Below, piece after piece: positions 51,274 to 59,278 of a stretch of DNA of 64,000 bases (position 1 is its first letter; the number at the start of each line of letters is the position of its first letter). The translations under genes were made by a program, and so were the position numbers. Source of the DNA: Lysinibacillus sp. FJAT-14745 (GTDB lineage: Bacteria; Bacillota; Bacilli; Bacillales_A; Planococcaceae); assembly GCF_001275675.1 (NCBI RefSeq), contig NZ_LITM01000006.1:432697-496696 (forward strand), given 5' to 3'. The notes beneath the pieces are model-generated. The model was given only the letters and a program-made list of their open reading frames with translations, searched no databases and was not told the origin of the DNA.

Positions 51274-51318
51274 CTCCCACCTAAACTTCTCCGATTTCTC
51301 TAAGTTTTGAGGTGGGAG
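51274..51318. repeat. hairpin with CTCCCACCT arms, possible IS200/IS605-type end
   Basis: CTCCCACCT and AGGTGGGAG pair, extended by AAACTT/AAGTTT inside, followed by TCTTACAGCCTGTTAATGCG. The hairpin, and the GTGGGAGG hairpin at 53619-53655, resemble the subterminal hairpins of IS200/IS605 elements. No transposase remains. Tentative. Confidence 0.3.
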
Positions 51319-51432
51319 TCTTACAGCCTGTTAATGCGGGATAAAAATTAAACTTCAATATCTTGCTATTCCATTCCCAGAATTGTACATTCTGAATTTA
51401 TAGGGAGTATATTGAAAGGAGAGGTGAGGTAA

Positions 51433-52071
51433 ATGTCGGATAGTATCAATAACGGGCATAAAGAGAGTCATGATCATAGAATTTCGAATGATGTAGAAAT
51501 GATAACAGATGAAAAGTGGCAAGCAATTATAAATAATAATGCAGCGTATAATAATCAATTTTTCTACGCTGTAAAGTCGACAGGGATATTCTGTAAACCA
51601 TCCTGTAAATCTCGCGTTCCGAAAAAAGAAAATGTATGCATTTTTCCAAACGCAGAACAAGCTCTCCGCGCAAATTTTCGCCCTTGTAAACGGTGCAAGC
51701 CCACTAATGAAAATCTGCCTGATAGTGAGTGGGTTGATTTAATTACTGAATACATTGATAAAAATTTCACAGAAAAATTAACGCTAGAATCGTTAGCAAA
51801 TATTTGTCATGGGAGTCCGTATCATATGCATCGAACATTTAAAAAGATTAAAGGCTTTACGCCGGTTGAGTATATACAACAAGTTAGAGTACACGCGGCT
51901 AAAAAGTATTTGATTCAGACTAATAAAGCGATTGGTGATATCGCCATATGTGTGGGTATGGCTAATGCGCCTTATTTTATTACTTTATTTAAAAAGAAAA
52001 CTGGACAGACACCAGCACAATTTCGTCAAATGAGTAAAATGGGGGAAAAGTACAATGGAAACAACGAATAA
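51433..52071 (+). CDS. adaA: AdaA-type methylphosphotriester repair protein and activator
   Basis: 212 residues. The N-terminal zinc domain has C54, C58, C85 and C88 (FCKPSCKS ... CKRCKP); one of these takes methyl from DNA phosphotriesters. The C-terminal AraC-type helix-turn-helix (LTLESLANICHGSPYHMHRTFKKIKGFTPVEYI, IGDIAICVGMANAPYFITLFKK) then activates the adaptive-response genes. Start at ATG after AGGTGAGG. It overlaps the downstream methyltransferase gene by 17 bases, as adaA and adaB do in Bacillus. Confidence 0.93.
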   Translation: MSDSINNGHKESHDHRISNDVEMITDEKWQAIINNNAAYNNQFFYAVKSTGIFCKPSCKSRVPKKENVCIFPNAEQALRANFRPCKRCKPTNENLPDSEWVDLITEYIDKNFTEKLTLESLANICHGSPYHMHRTFKKIKGFTPVEYIQQVRVHAAKKYLIQTNKAIGDIAICVGMANAPYFITLFKKKTGQTPAQFRQMSKMGEKYNGNNE

Positions 52072-52588
52072 ACCAACCCTTTATTGGTCTTTACTAAAGT
52101 TTAAGGATTGGCATTTTTATATTGCTTCAACTTCAAAGGGGCTTGTGTTTGTAGGTTCACAGAACAAACCATTCGAGGAATTGTTCGAATGGGCTAAGAA
52201 ACGCTTTCCAGGAAGTCCTCTAGTTGAAGATGATGAAAAGCTTGAACCCTATGTCATTGAAATCACTCAGTATCTAGAAGGAAAGCGGAAAACCTTTACT
52301 GTTCCATTTGAGTACGTAGGTACGCAATTTCAGCTAGCAGTCTGGAATGCACTTTGTGAAATTCCTTATGGACAGACGACATCCTATTCCGACATTGCAA
52401 ATGCTATAAATAAACCAGCAGCTGTTCGTGCTATAGGCGCGGCTATTGGAGCAAATCCGGTATTAATTACTGTACCGTGCCATCGTGTAATAGGAAAGAA
52501 TGGCTCATTAACTGGCTATCGGGGCGGCTTAGAAATGAAGACACTGCTCCTGGATCTAGAAAAGCGAGCTTCATCTAGCAATGAGTAA
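52055..52588 (+). CDS. adaB: methylated-DNA-protein-cysteine methyltransferase
   Basis: 177 residues with the active-site PCHR (141-144), the Arg finger region AVRAIGAAIGANP and the DNA-binding TTSYSDIANAINK. It removes methyl from O6 of guanine in one suicide transfer to C142. It starts 17 bases inside the end of adaA, so the two are translated together, as in the Bacillus adaptive-response operon. Ogt is the alternative name if regulation differs. Confidence 0.93.
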   Translation: METTNKPTLYWSLLKFKDWHFYIASTSKGLVFVGSQNKPFEELFEWAKKRFPGSPLVEDDEKLEPYVIEITQYLEGKRKTFTVPFEYVGTQFQLAVWNALCEIPYGQTTSYSDIANAINKPAAVRAIGAAIGANPVLITVPCHRVIGKNGSLTGYRGGLEMKTLLLDLEKRASSSNE

Positions 52589-52619
52589 TTATTGCCGTAC
52601 AAGGAATGGAGGTTCCGTC

Positions 52620-53438
52620 ATGAAAAGTGAATTATTTTATAAAAAACCGAAAACCATTCTGAATAAAGGGACTGGCTTTCTTTCTGGCTATACGCATTCA
52701 CTAAATCCTTATACAGGCTGTTCATTTGGGTGTTCCTATTGTTATGTACGCGAAATGCCTGTAGCTCTTTTTCGAGAAGGGGAATGGGGAAATTGGGTCG
52801 ATGTTAAAAACGGAGCTGTGAATTTATTAAAAAAGGAGCTCCATCGCGCCAAAGCCAAAGGGAATGTAACCATTTTTATGTCATCAAGTACAGACCCGTA
52901 TCAATCAATAGAGCATAAAGAAAAAGTGACGCGATCTTTACTAGAAGTTATGGTAGAAGATCCCCCTGACTTTCTATTAGTACAGACTAGAAGCCCTCTT
53001 GTAAGTCGCGATATCGATTTGCTGCAACATTTTAAAGATAAAGTTCGGGTAAGTATGACTATTGAGACAGATTCGGAAACGATACGGAAACATTTTACTC
53101 CAAAGGCACCCCCAATCCAGGCGCGCTTTAAGACATTGGAAAAATTAGCAGCTGCGGGAATACCGACCCAAGTTGCTATAGCCCCCATCTTACCGAGTGG
53201 GGAATATTTTCCTGAGAAATTGAAGCCATTCGTCAATCGGATATGTATGGATGACTACTTCATGGGCGATGGCAGTGGTGGAAAACGCACAAGAAAACTT
53301 GCTATTGAGAAAAAATATGCCCAACTTGGTTTAGAAGAATGGTATGGACCACATGTCATTAAAAAAGTATATAACCGATTTATTGAAATCTTTCCGGAAA
53401 ATCACGTTTATGTGAGCCGGGCTGGATTTGAGCCGTAA
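52620..53438 (+). CDS. SPL-like radical SAM protein
   Basis: 272 residues starting at ATG 52620 after AATGGAGGT; a start further upstream (52581) lies within the previous gene's end. The iron-sulfur triad is C34, C38 and C41 (CSFGCSYCY), with SLNPYTGC just before and SSSTDPYQSIE, TRSPLVSRDIDLL and PILPSGEYFPEKL later. It is of the spore-photoproduct-lyase-like branch used as DNA repair or Rv2578c-like proteins. Its place behind adaB makes a DNA-repair role likely. Confidence 0.9.
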   Translation: MKSELFYKKPKTILNKGTGFLSGYTHSLNPYTGCSFGCSYCYVREMPVALFREGEWGNWVDVKNGAVNLLKKELHRAKAKGNVTIFMSSSTDPYQSIEHKEKVTRSLLEVMVEDPPDFLLVQTRSPLVSRDIDLLQHFKDKVRVSMTIETDSETIRKHFTPKAPPIQARFKTLEKLAAAGIPTQVAIAPILPSGEYFPEKLKPFVNRICMDDYFMGDGSGGKRTRKLAIEKKYAQLGLEEWYGPHVIKKVYNRFIEIFPENHVYVSRAGFEP

Positions 53439-53458
53439 AAAAATAGGAAGTGATTGCA

Positions 53459-53625
53459 TGTTTAAAGATAATGAGAAAAGTGCTGAAAATAAAATGACGA
53501 AATTTCGGAATATTGTGATTTTAAATCAATTCTTTATAAATTTGAATTAATGGCGGTGTCTTATGAAAAATAAAAATAATTTTTACAAGCTTTGGCTAGG
53601 ACAGTCTATAAGTTTGTTGAAGTGA
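53459..53625 (+). pseudogene. two truncated transporter N-termini
   Basis: A frame at 53459-53551 ends KFRNIVILNQFFINLN and a stop, which resembles the first helix of MFS drug transporters. A second frame, 53563-53625, reads MKNKNNFYKLWLGQSISLLK and a stop, a clear MFS start that is cut off at a hairpin. Both are fragments. Confidence 0.55.
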
Positions 53626-53660
53626 GCTTCAGGAAGCCACTTCTTCAGAGGTGGGAGGAA
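53619..53660. repeat. hairpin scrap truncating the MFS fragment
   Basis: GAAGTG-A-GCTTC pairs with GAAGC-CACTTC, followed by TTCAGAGGTGGGAGG. It lies exactly where the MFS frame stops and resembles the IS200/IS605-type hairpin at 51274. Tentative. Confidence 0.3.
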
Positions 53661-53943
53661 TGAAGTGCATTTTTCTTTATAGAACACATGTAAAAATTCA
53701 TTGGAAGAGCGTTAAACCTTCAAATGGCATGAATCCGTTTTGATCAATCTTTTTTCAAAATGGTTTTTTTATTTAACGTAAAAAATGGGTTTACGAGGTA
53801 TTTTTGATCAAACTTAAAACTACATATACGTTTAAACAAATTGTATCCTTTATTTTCAATAATGAACTTATTTTTATCAATAATGGAAAATATAGTGCTT
53901 GTTTTGTTAATATTGTATTGATTTGATTAAAAGGAGAGATTTT
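53661..53943. other. stretch with decayed repeat D
   Basis: No gene. At 53714-53772 the text CCTTCAAATGGCATG and GTTTTGATCAATCTTTTTTC and AAAATGGTTTTT is a decayed third copy of repeat D. The rest is promoter-like AT-rich sequence. Confidence 0.55.
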
Positions 53944-54750
53944 ATGGATTCTAGAGTTCCTATTTCGGTTCAAAAAATTTTAAATGACTATATAACTCTA
54001 TGTCAAAATAAACTACCGATTACGCTTGAAGGGTTCTATTTACATGGTTCAATTGCTCTTGACGCTTACATAAACGGTTCTAGTGATATCGACTTTATTG
54101 CAGTGGTCAATAGATCCTTAACCGAAGAAGATGCGAAAGTACTATCTGATCTTCACAAAGAATTAAATCGAAAATATAAGGATACAGGGATGGATGGATG
54201 TTATTTACTTGTTGAGGATATTGGCAAGAAACAGAGTGAGGTTAAAGGCTGTTTAAACGTAAACGAAGGCAAAACTAATTGGAGCAATGATAATATTAAC
54301 CCAATTACTTGGTGGATTTTAAAAAATAAAGGGATTACCGTTTTAGGGCCGGATATAGCTACATATAACTTCAGTGTAGATGAAAGAGTGCTAAGTGATT
54401 ATGTTTTAGAAAATATGAACAGTTATTGGTCGAATAGATTAAAAAAAATTAAAAAATATAAAGCATTTTTAATACCAAATAAATTAGTTGATTTAGAAGT
54501 AGAGTGGTCAATAACAGGGGTTTTACGACAATTTTACACACTGCAAGAATACGATATTGTTTCGAAAGTAGATGCTTGTAAATATGCATTACATCATTTG
54601 CCAGAAGAATTTCACAATATTGTTAACGAAGCCATCAGTATTCGAGAAGGTTCCGATATACGCTATTGTAATTCGAAAAAACAACGCATTGATGACACTA
54701 TTCGATGTATGGATTATATACTTAAAGATTGTAATAGTATCAAAAAATAG
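53944..54750 (+). CDS. nucleotidyltransferase / aminoglycoside adenylyltransferase-like (DUF4111)
   Basis: 268 residues starting at ATG 53944 after AAAAGGAGAG. The nucleotidyltransferase core has the GS motif LHGS (33-36) and the metal pair D48/D50 in SSDIDFIAVV. A C-terminal DUF4111 helical domain follows, as in AadA/ANT(9)-type enzymes that adenylylate spectinomycin or streptomycin. Whether this copy gives resistance cannot be seen. It is a single gene following a dead transporter region. Confidence 0.85.
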   Translation: MDSRVPISVQKILNDYITLCQNKLPITLEGFYLHGSIALDAYINGSSDIDFIAVVNRSLTEEDAKVLSDLHKELNRKYKDTGMDGCYLLVEDIGKKQSEVKGCLNVNEGKTNWSNDNINPITWWILKNKGITVLGPDIATYNFSVDERVLSDYVLENMNSYWSNRLKKIKKYKAFLIPNKLVDLEVEWSITGVLRQFYTLQEYDIVSKVDACKYALHHLPEEFHNIVNEAISIREGSDIRYCNSKKQRIDDTIRCMDYILKDCNSIKK

Positions 54751-54842
54751 TGAATTGTTTCATTTCAAACGCTACCATTTATAGGAAAATGTGATAAAAT
54801 TAATTAGTCTTAAATGACAATTTCATTTAGGGGGTAGATATT

Positions 54843-54932
54843 ATGATCAATAATTATGTTAGCGTGATAAACAAAAAGGGGAAATCGTCTTACTAAAAAA
54901 TTATATAGCGTTTCCTCAAATTGAAGGGGGAT
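54843..54932 (+). pseudogene. frameshifted short gene start
   Basis: ATG 54843 with GGGGG upstream begins MINNYVSVINKKG, and a one-base shift then gives GEIVLLKNYIAFPQIEGG and a stop at 54932. It looks like the beginning of a lost gene of unknown family, or a tiny frameshifted peptide gene. Its end overlaps the next gene's ribosome site. Confidence 0.4.
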
Positions 54933-54938
54933 AATTAT

Positions 54939-55496
54939 TTGAATCAAGCATTACTTATTATTGATGCTCAGCAAGAATTAATCGATGGCAACGAGAAAGA
55001 AAAGACTGTTTATAAAAAAGAACAGCTTATTAGAACTATCAATTTAGTCATTGACAAAGCAAGAAAATCCAATGTTCCAGTTGTCTTTGTAAGGGATCTC
55101 GATGTAGCTGAAGGAAAAGGGCATGGGTTCGATATTCATAATGGCATTAGCGTACCTAAGGAAGCTAAGATTTTCGATAAAAAAGCATCGAATTGTTTCC
55201 ATGGGACTGAACTGCTAAATCATTTGCAAAATCATGATATTAAACATGTTGTTGTAATGGGTTGTTCGACGCAGCACTGTATCGATAGTGCCGTAAGAAC
55301 AGCGACTATTAGTGGTTTGGATGTCACGTTAGTGGGTGATGGACATTCAACAGCGGACAATGATGTTTTAAGTGCAGAACAAATTATAGAGCATCATAAT
55401 CATACACTTCATGGTCATTACAATGTCGAACACTTTTCTGTTGTTAGAAATTCAGAAGAAGATTTGTTTCAACCTACACATGATTCGTATAGATAA
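54939..55496 (+). CDS. isochorismatase-family cysteine hydrolase
   Basis: 185 residues starting at TTG 54939 after GAAGGGGGA. Triad: D9 (LLIIDAQQEL), K81 or K82 (FDKKASNCF) and C114 (GCSTQHCIDSAVRTA). These enzymes hydrolyse amides such as nicotinamide or ureidoacrylate; the exact substrate is not predictable. The ending EEDLFQPTHDSYR is typical of YcaC/PncA-like relatives. A terminator follows. Confidence 0.87.
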   Translation: MNQALLIIDAQQELIDGNEKEKTVYKKEQLIRTINLVIDKARKSNVPVVFVRDLDVAEGKGHGFDIHNGISVPKEAKIFDKKASNCFHGTELLNHLQNHDIKHVVVMGCSTQHCIDSAVRTATISGLDVTLVGDGHSTADNDVLSAEQIIEHHNHTLHGHYNVEHFSVVRNSEEDLFQPTHDSYR

Positions 55497-55509
55497 GAAA
55501 AAGTATGTA

Positions 55510-55545
55510 AAGGCACTCATGATGGGTGCTTTTCTTTTTTTGTCA
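55510..55545 (+). terminator. terminator after the isochorismatase gene
   Basis: AAAGGCACTCAT and ATGGGTGCTTT pair with two mismatches, followed by TCTTTTTTTG. Confidence 0.75.
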
Positions 55546-55873
55546 TTTAACATTACCTTAAATAGAATAGATTTTGCGCAACTAAATCTACTAAGGGATC
55601 TAATATATGTACAAAATTTGATTATAAGAAAAAGTATGAACGTTTTTAGTAAGCTAAATTGCTGCCATAGTCTTTGCCTTTTAGTTGAACGCAATAACCC
55701 GTTCATTAAGCACTGACATTTGTTGTTACCTTATAAGTTTTACATAATTAATCCGAGTACAGAGATAAGGGAAAATAAGGACAGAAATTACTGGGAATTA
55801 TACCATCTATTGCAAATTACATTCAGTACGTTTAATATATATTAAACATACTAAATGTAAAGAGGTGTCCAAT
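55546..55873. other. gene-free stretch with a dyad operator
   Basis: No gene; frames on both strands here have no ribosome sites. A perfect palindrome with a longer dyad before the GbsR gene is listed separately. Confidence 0.5.
55825..55852. promoter_or_regulatory. GbsR-type dyad operator
   Basis: The core GTTTAATATATATTAAAC (55830-55847) is perfect, and the outer arms AGTA/TACT extend it to 28 bases with one mismatch. It sits 21 bases before the GbsR start and is the likely self-binding site. Confidence 0.7.
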
Positions 55874-56347
55874 ATGGAAAACAATTTATTGAACGATCAG
55901 CAGAAGGAATTAATAGAGGATTTTGGAACTTATATAGAATCCTCAGGTGGTGCAAGGACACTTGGAAAGATATGGGGGTACTTGTTGATATCAAGTACGC
56001 CAAAGTCACTTGATGATATGGTGAGCGACTTGCAAATTAGTAAAGGCATGGCATCATTGTCCGTTCGACAAGGAGTTCAAATTTCTTTATTTCGTAAAGT
56101 AGGGATTCCTGGTAGCAAACGAGATTTCTATCAACTACATTCAGACGCATGGACATCGACTTTGCATACGAGCATTGCACAAGGTGCATTGATGGCACAA
56201 TATTTGCGTAGAGCGAAGGAGCTAGTTCTTGAGGAACAAGCTGTATCTACAATCGATGAGAGTATCGAGTTTTTTGAATTTGTGATCCAAAAGACAAAGC
56301 AAATTTTAGTTCAGTGGGAAGAGCGAAAAGGTGGTAATACAAAGTAG
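55874..56347 (+). CDS. GbsR/MarR-family transcriptional regulator
   Basis: 157 residues starting at ATG 55874 after AAAGAGGTG. Winged-helix of GbsR type: GARTLGKIWGYLLISSTPKSLDDMVSDLQISKGMASLSVRQ, then a C-terminal helical segment. GbsR-type regulators govern osmoprotectant or transport genes and bind dyads near their promoter. Downstream it has an alpha/beta hydrolase (12 bases) and DUF1697 gene (21 bases), probably one operon. The dyad at 55825-55852 is its likely target. Confidence 0.87.
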   Translation: MENNLLNDQQKELIEDFGTYIESSGGARTLGKIWGYLLISSTPKSLDDMVSDLQISKGMASLSVRQGVQISLFRKVGIPGSKRDFYQLHSDAWTSTLHTSIAQGALMAQYLRRAKELVLEEQAVSTIDESIEFFEFVIQKTKQILVQWEERKGGNTK

Positions 56348-56358
56348 GGGGATATTTT

Positions 56359-57177
56359 ATGCCAAAAGTAAAAGCGAACAATATCACAATCCATTACGAA
56401 ATTAAAGGTCAAGGTACGCAAATATTGTTTTTGCATGGGAGTGGAGCATCGTGGAAAATGTGGGAGCCTCAATTTGAAGCATTTTCTTCAAACTATCAAA
56501 TGCTTATGCCAGATTATAGAGGACATGGTGATACAACAAAGGAATTCCCGAATAATAAATATGATCATCATATCATTGTGGAGGATATCAAATGTTTTTT
56601 AGATGTACTAGGAATTAGCAAAATTCATGTCGTCGGTTTATCGCAAGGTGGTCAATTGGCTACACTGCTAGCGATAAAATACCCAACATACGTTGATAAG
56701 CTCGTAATCTCTAATAGTTTTAGTGAGATGCCTACAATTGCGTCTAGCTGGGTGCTGTCGATATCAAATTTTATATTTAGTCTGCTTCCGTACCGAACAA
56801 TAATAAATATTATGATGAAATTTTATCAGGATGATCCTTATACGCAACGGATATTAAGAGAGTCTTTTTCGATTGATAAGAAGATGTTGCTTGCGATGAA
56901 AAAAGCACCATTTCCAACGCATACAGATCAATTGCATCGAATAAAGTCGCCTACGCTTGTAATGGGTGGTGAAGGAAAAGTTACAACGGGGGTTGATGAA
57001 GGGAAAGGATCCCGAACTATTTTTAACCATATTCAAAATGCAAAACTAGCATTATTCAAAAATGCATTCGATCCTTTAAGTACGATGCGCCGAGATATTT
57101 TTAATGACATGATTATTGATTTTCTAGAAGATAAGCCTTTGAAGCAATATAAGGATGTAGAAATTTTTAGTAAATAA
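56359..57177 (+). CDS. alpha/beta hydrolase, catalytic His and Asp apparently lost
   Basis: 272 residues with an intact nucleophile elbow GLSQGG (S95) and oxyanion HGSG. After the seventh strand, however, the text reads VMGGEGKVTTG where a GGED-like acid is expected, and FKNAFDPLST where NAGHDP is expected. The usual acid and His are thus not recognisable. It may be inactive or have changed role. It follows gbsR by 12 bases in the same operon. ATG after TAGGGGGA. Confidence 0.78.
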   Translation: MPKVKANNITIHYEIKGQGTQILFLHGSGASWKMWEPQFEAFSSNYQMLMPDYRGHGDTTKEFPNNKYDHHIIVEDIKCFLDVLGISKIHVVGLSQGGQLATLLAIKYPTYVDKLVISNSFSEMPTIASSWVLSISNFIFSLLPYRTIINIMMKFYQDDPYTQRILRESFSIDKKMLLAMKKAPFPTHTDQLHRIKSPTLVMGGEGKVTTGVDEGKGSRTIFNHIQNAKLALFKNAFDPLSTMRRDIFNDMIIDFLEDKPLKQYKDVEIFSK

Positions 57178-57197
57178 TATAAGAAAGGCGGGATAGT

Positions 57198-57758
57198 ATG
57201 ACTATATATATTGCGCTTCTTAGAGGAATTAATGTAGGCGGGCACAATAAAATCATTATGGCAGAATTAAGAAGTTCTCTTGAGCAACTAGGATTACATA
57301 ATGTGAAGACATATATTCAAAGTGGAAACATCCTTTTTGAATCTGACGAAGCCGAGGAACTTTTGCAAACGAAAATTCAGGATAAAATTAAAGAAGATTT
57401 TGGAATATCAAGTGTTGTTGTCATTAGGACCGCAGAAGAAATACAGCAGATTGTTAGTCAATCCCCTTTTTCAAATCAGGAGATTTCAGAAGCAGAGCAA
57501 TCATGTAAAGGGGAATGTCTACATGTTGCTTTGTTGCCGACAGCTCCTTCGAAGGTTAATAGTGACCTGTTTTTATCTTTTACAAATGAAAGAGAACTTA
57601 GTGTCATAGATGGAAGAGATGTGTATCTTTTATTTTATGACAGCATTCGAAATTCCAAACTCGGTAATAATCTGAAAAAACTTGAGATTCCAGCAACTGT
57701 CCGTAATTGGAAAACGCTCATGAAGCTTTCGAATATGGTCGAAGAGCTCAAACATTAA
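57198..57758 (+). CDS. DUF1697 protein
   Basis: 186 residues with the family pattern IYIALLRGINVGGHNKIIMAELR, then NVKTYIQSGNILFES, and the C-terminal RDVYLLFYDSIRNSKLGNNLKKL and TVRNWKTLMKL. Function unknown; the fold is related to small alpha/beta domains. ATG after AAGGCGGG, 21 bases after the hydrolase gene, so third in the GbsR operon. Confidence 0.9.
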   Translation: MTIYIALLRGINVGGHNKIIMAELRSSLEQLGLHNVKTYIQSGNILFESDEAEELLQTKIQDKIKEDFGISSVVVIRTAEEIQQIVSQSPFSNQEISEAEQSCKGECLHVALLPTAPSKVNSDLFLSFTNERELSVIDGRDVYLLFYDSIRNSKLGNNLKKLEIPATVRNWKTLMKLSNMVEELKH

Positions 57759-58089
57759 AAAGTGAATACAAGAAATGAATTATTCAATTGACTTTTTGTA
57801 TTTTTCCTTTATATTAGAAAAAAATGAAGTAAGAGGGTGATGGATAATGACAAACAAACTTGTAAACAAGTTCTTGCCATTCAGTTTGTCCAATTTCTCT
57901 CACTGCTTGTGTACGTTGTAAACTAGACGTATACTCTCTTGAGCGTGGATGAAACCTTGTGACTGCTGAAGGCAAACACGAGGTTTTTTATTATGTAAAA
58001 AAACGAGGGAGTAGATTATGTATTTATGAGGTAAAAGGGCCGGTAGTAGTACACGTAACTAAGATATTTGAAAGAGTAGAGGATACGAA
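57759..58089. other. gene-free stretch with decayed fragments
   Basis: No intact gene. The minus strand near 57850-57930 reads QRTQAVREIGQTEWQELVYK, a relic of an unknown gene. A terminator hairpin AAACCTTGTG/CACGAGGTTTTTT lies at 57950-57992. Confidence 0.4.
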
Positions 58090-58314
58090 AGAGTAGTTTA
58101 GTATACGATGCTGGCATTGAAATTGAAATTGCAACTGACGAAAGACACCAGCGTAAAGGTTTAGCTGCGGCAACAGCTGCATTGCTAATTTTAGACTGTT
58201 TAGAGCAACGAATTTACCCAAACTGAGATGGGTAAATTTTCCATCAATTAAGTTAGCTGAAAAGTTAGGTTATGTGTTGAAGGAAGAGTATGATACGTAT
58301 TTTATAGAAAAATA
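58090..58314 (+). pseudogene. GNAT acetyltransferase pseudogene
   Basis: The reading GIEIEIATDERHQRKGLAAATAALLI, then ILDCLEQRIYPN, shifts frame and continues WVNFPSIKLAEKLGYVLKEEYDTYFIEK and a stop. The whole matches a GNAT of the FR47-like type, in which the second part follows in the family order. One frameshift and loss of the N-terminus make it dead. Confidence 0.8.
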
Positions 58315-58947
58315 AAGAGCTATAAAATATTCATCTAAAAGGCTGAAGGTTGAAAGTAATGAGTAAAAATGCAATGTGACTTGAAAGCTTAAATGAATCA
58401 GAAGGCACGCTCAATGCCATTTGTCGGAGTAAAACAAACATACATTATAAGATCAAAAAATAGAGAACTTCATGATTTGTTCAGAATTTGTTTAGAATGA
58501 TGTGGTAACCTAGTTATGTCATGGTTAACAAATGAACACGCATAAAAACGGCTAGGTATTCACAAATTTTTTGTGAGCCTAGCTTTTTTTGTTGATGAAT
58601 TATCACAGTAAAAGTCAATAAAGCTAATTGAACAGAACCTCTATTATTTAGTTAGTTCCAAATAATGGAGGTTCTGTTTTGTGTAGATTATCACTACTAG
58701 AGATTTACAATTAATAAATTTGTAAGGAATGAGTAAGAAAAAAGAGATGATCGATCCGTACAATTAAGTACATGAAAGGGGTCTTTTCGGATGGAAACAT
58801 GTATGTGAAGAAGGGTGAAGTTCTATTGCTTTTTTTGATTGAGAGTGCTGAACGGATATTAACTCATGTTAGCTACTCTCGATTGAAAATATCAATAACA
58901 TAGCTCTTTATAGGAGTATTTTTAAATAACGAACGGAGAGAGAATCC
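58315..58947. other. gene-free stretch with two terminators
   Basis: A short relic reads MSKNAM, stop, LESLNESEGTLNAI. Terminator-type hairpins lie at 58549-58591 (GGCTAGG/CCTAGCTTTTTTT with an inner TTCACAAA/TTGTGA) and 58634-58680 (AGAACCTC/GAGGTTCT). Neither serves an intact gene. Confidence 0.55.
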
Positions 58948-59253
58948 ATGTTTAAACTGATGGAACTAGGATGGAAAAAATATCATTTATCTAAATATTT
59001 TACAGGAATAATCATTTTTCTTGTGGCAACCAATCTTCCGGTTAATCTTGTACCGTCTGGATTTAAAGTTGTAAGTGGACTGATGTTTTCAGAGTATATA
59101 GGACAAATGCCTATATTGAATATTCTTTTTAAAACAATATTGACGATTATTTTAGCTATTATTTTATTACGTTTAATAATTGATGAATACAAGAATAGTT
59201 ATAGGCTATCACTATTCAACATAATGAGTATTGTTTATTTTATCATGCAATAA
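58948..59253 (+). CDS. truncated ABC-2-type permease
   Basis: 101 residues. The beginning LGWKKYHLSKYFTGIIIFLV and the LIIDEYKNSYRL region match the family of the permease downstream (LELKKCNLGWYVKGAMI; LVIEEYKNRTIL). After EYKN the frame goes off into unrelated residues and stops. It is a full-length start with a GGAGAGA site but lacks the last two thirds, so it is probably a truncated and dead paralogue. Confidence 0.65.
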   Translation: MFKLMELGWKKYHLSKYFTGIIIFLVATNLPVNLVPSGFKVVSGLMFSEYIGQMPILNILFKTILTIILAIILLRLIIDEYKNSYRLSLFNIMSIVYFIMQ

Positions 59254-59278
59254 CAAACTGAAGAGGAGAGATGGTGCT

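Noticed and set aside
55411..55716. Frames on both strands after the isochorismatase gene
   Set aside because: They overlap that gene's end and its terminator and have no start signals.
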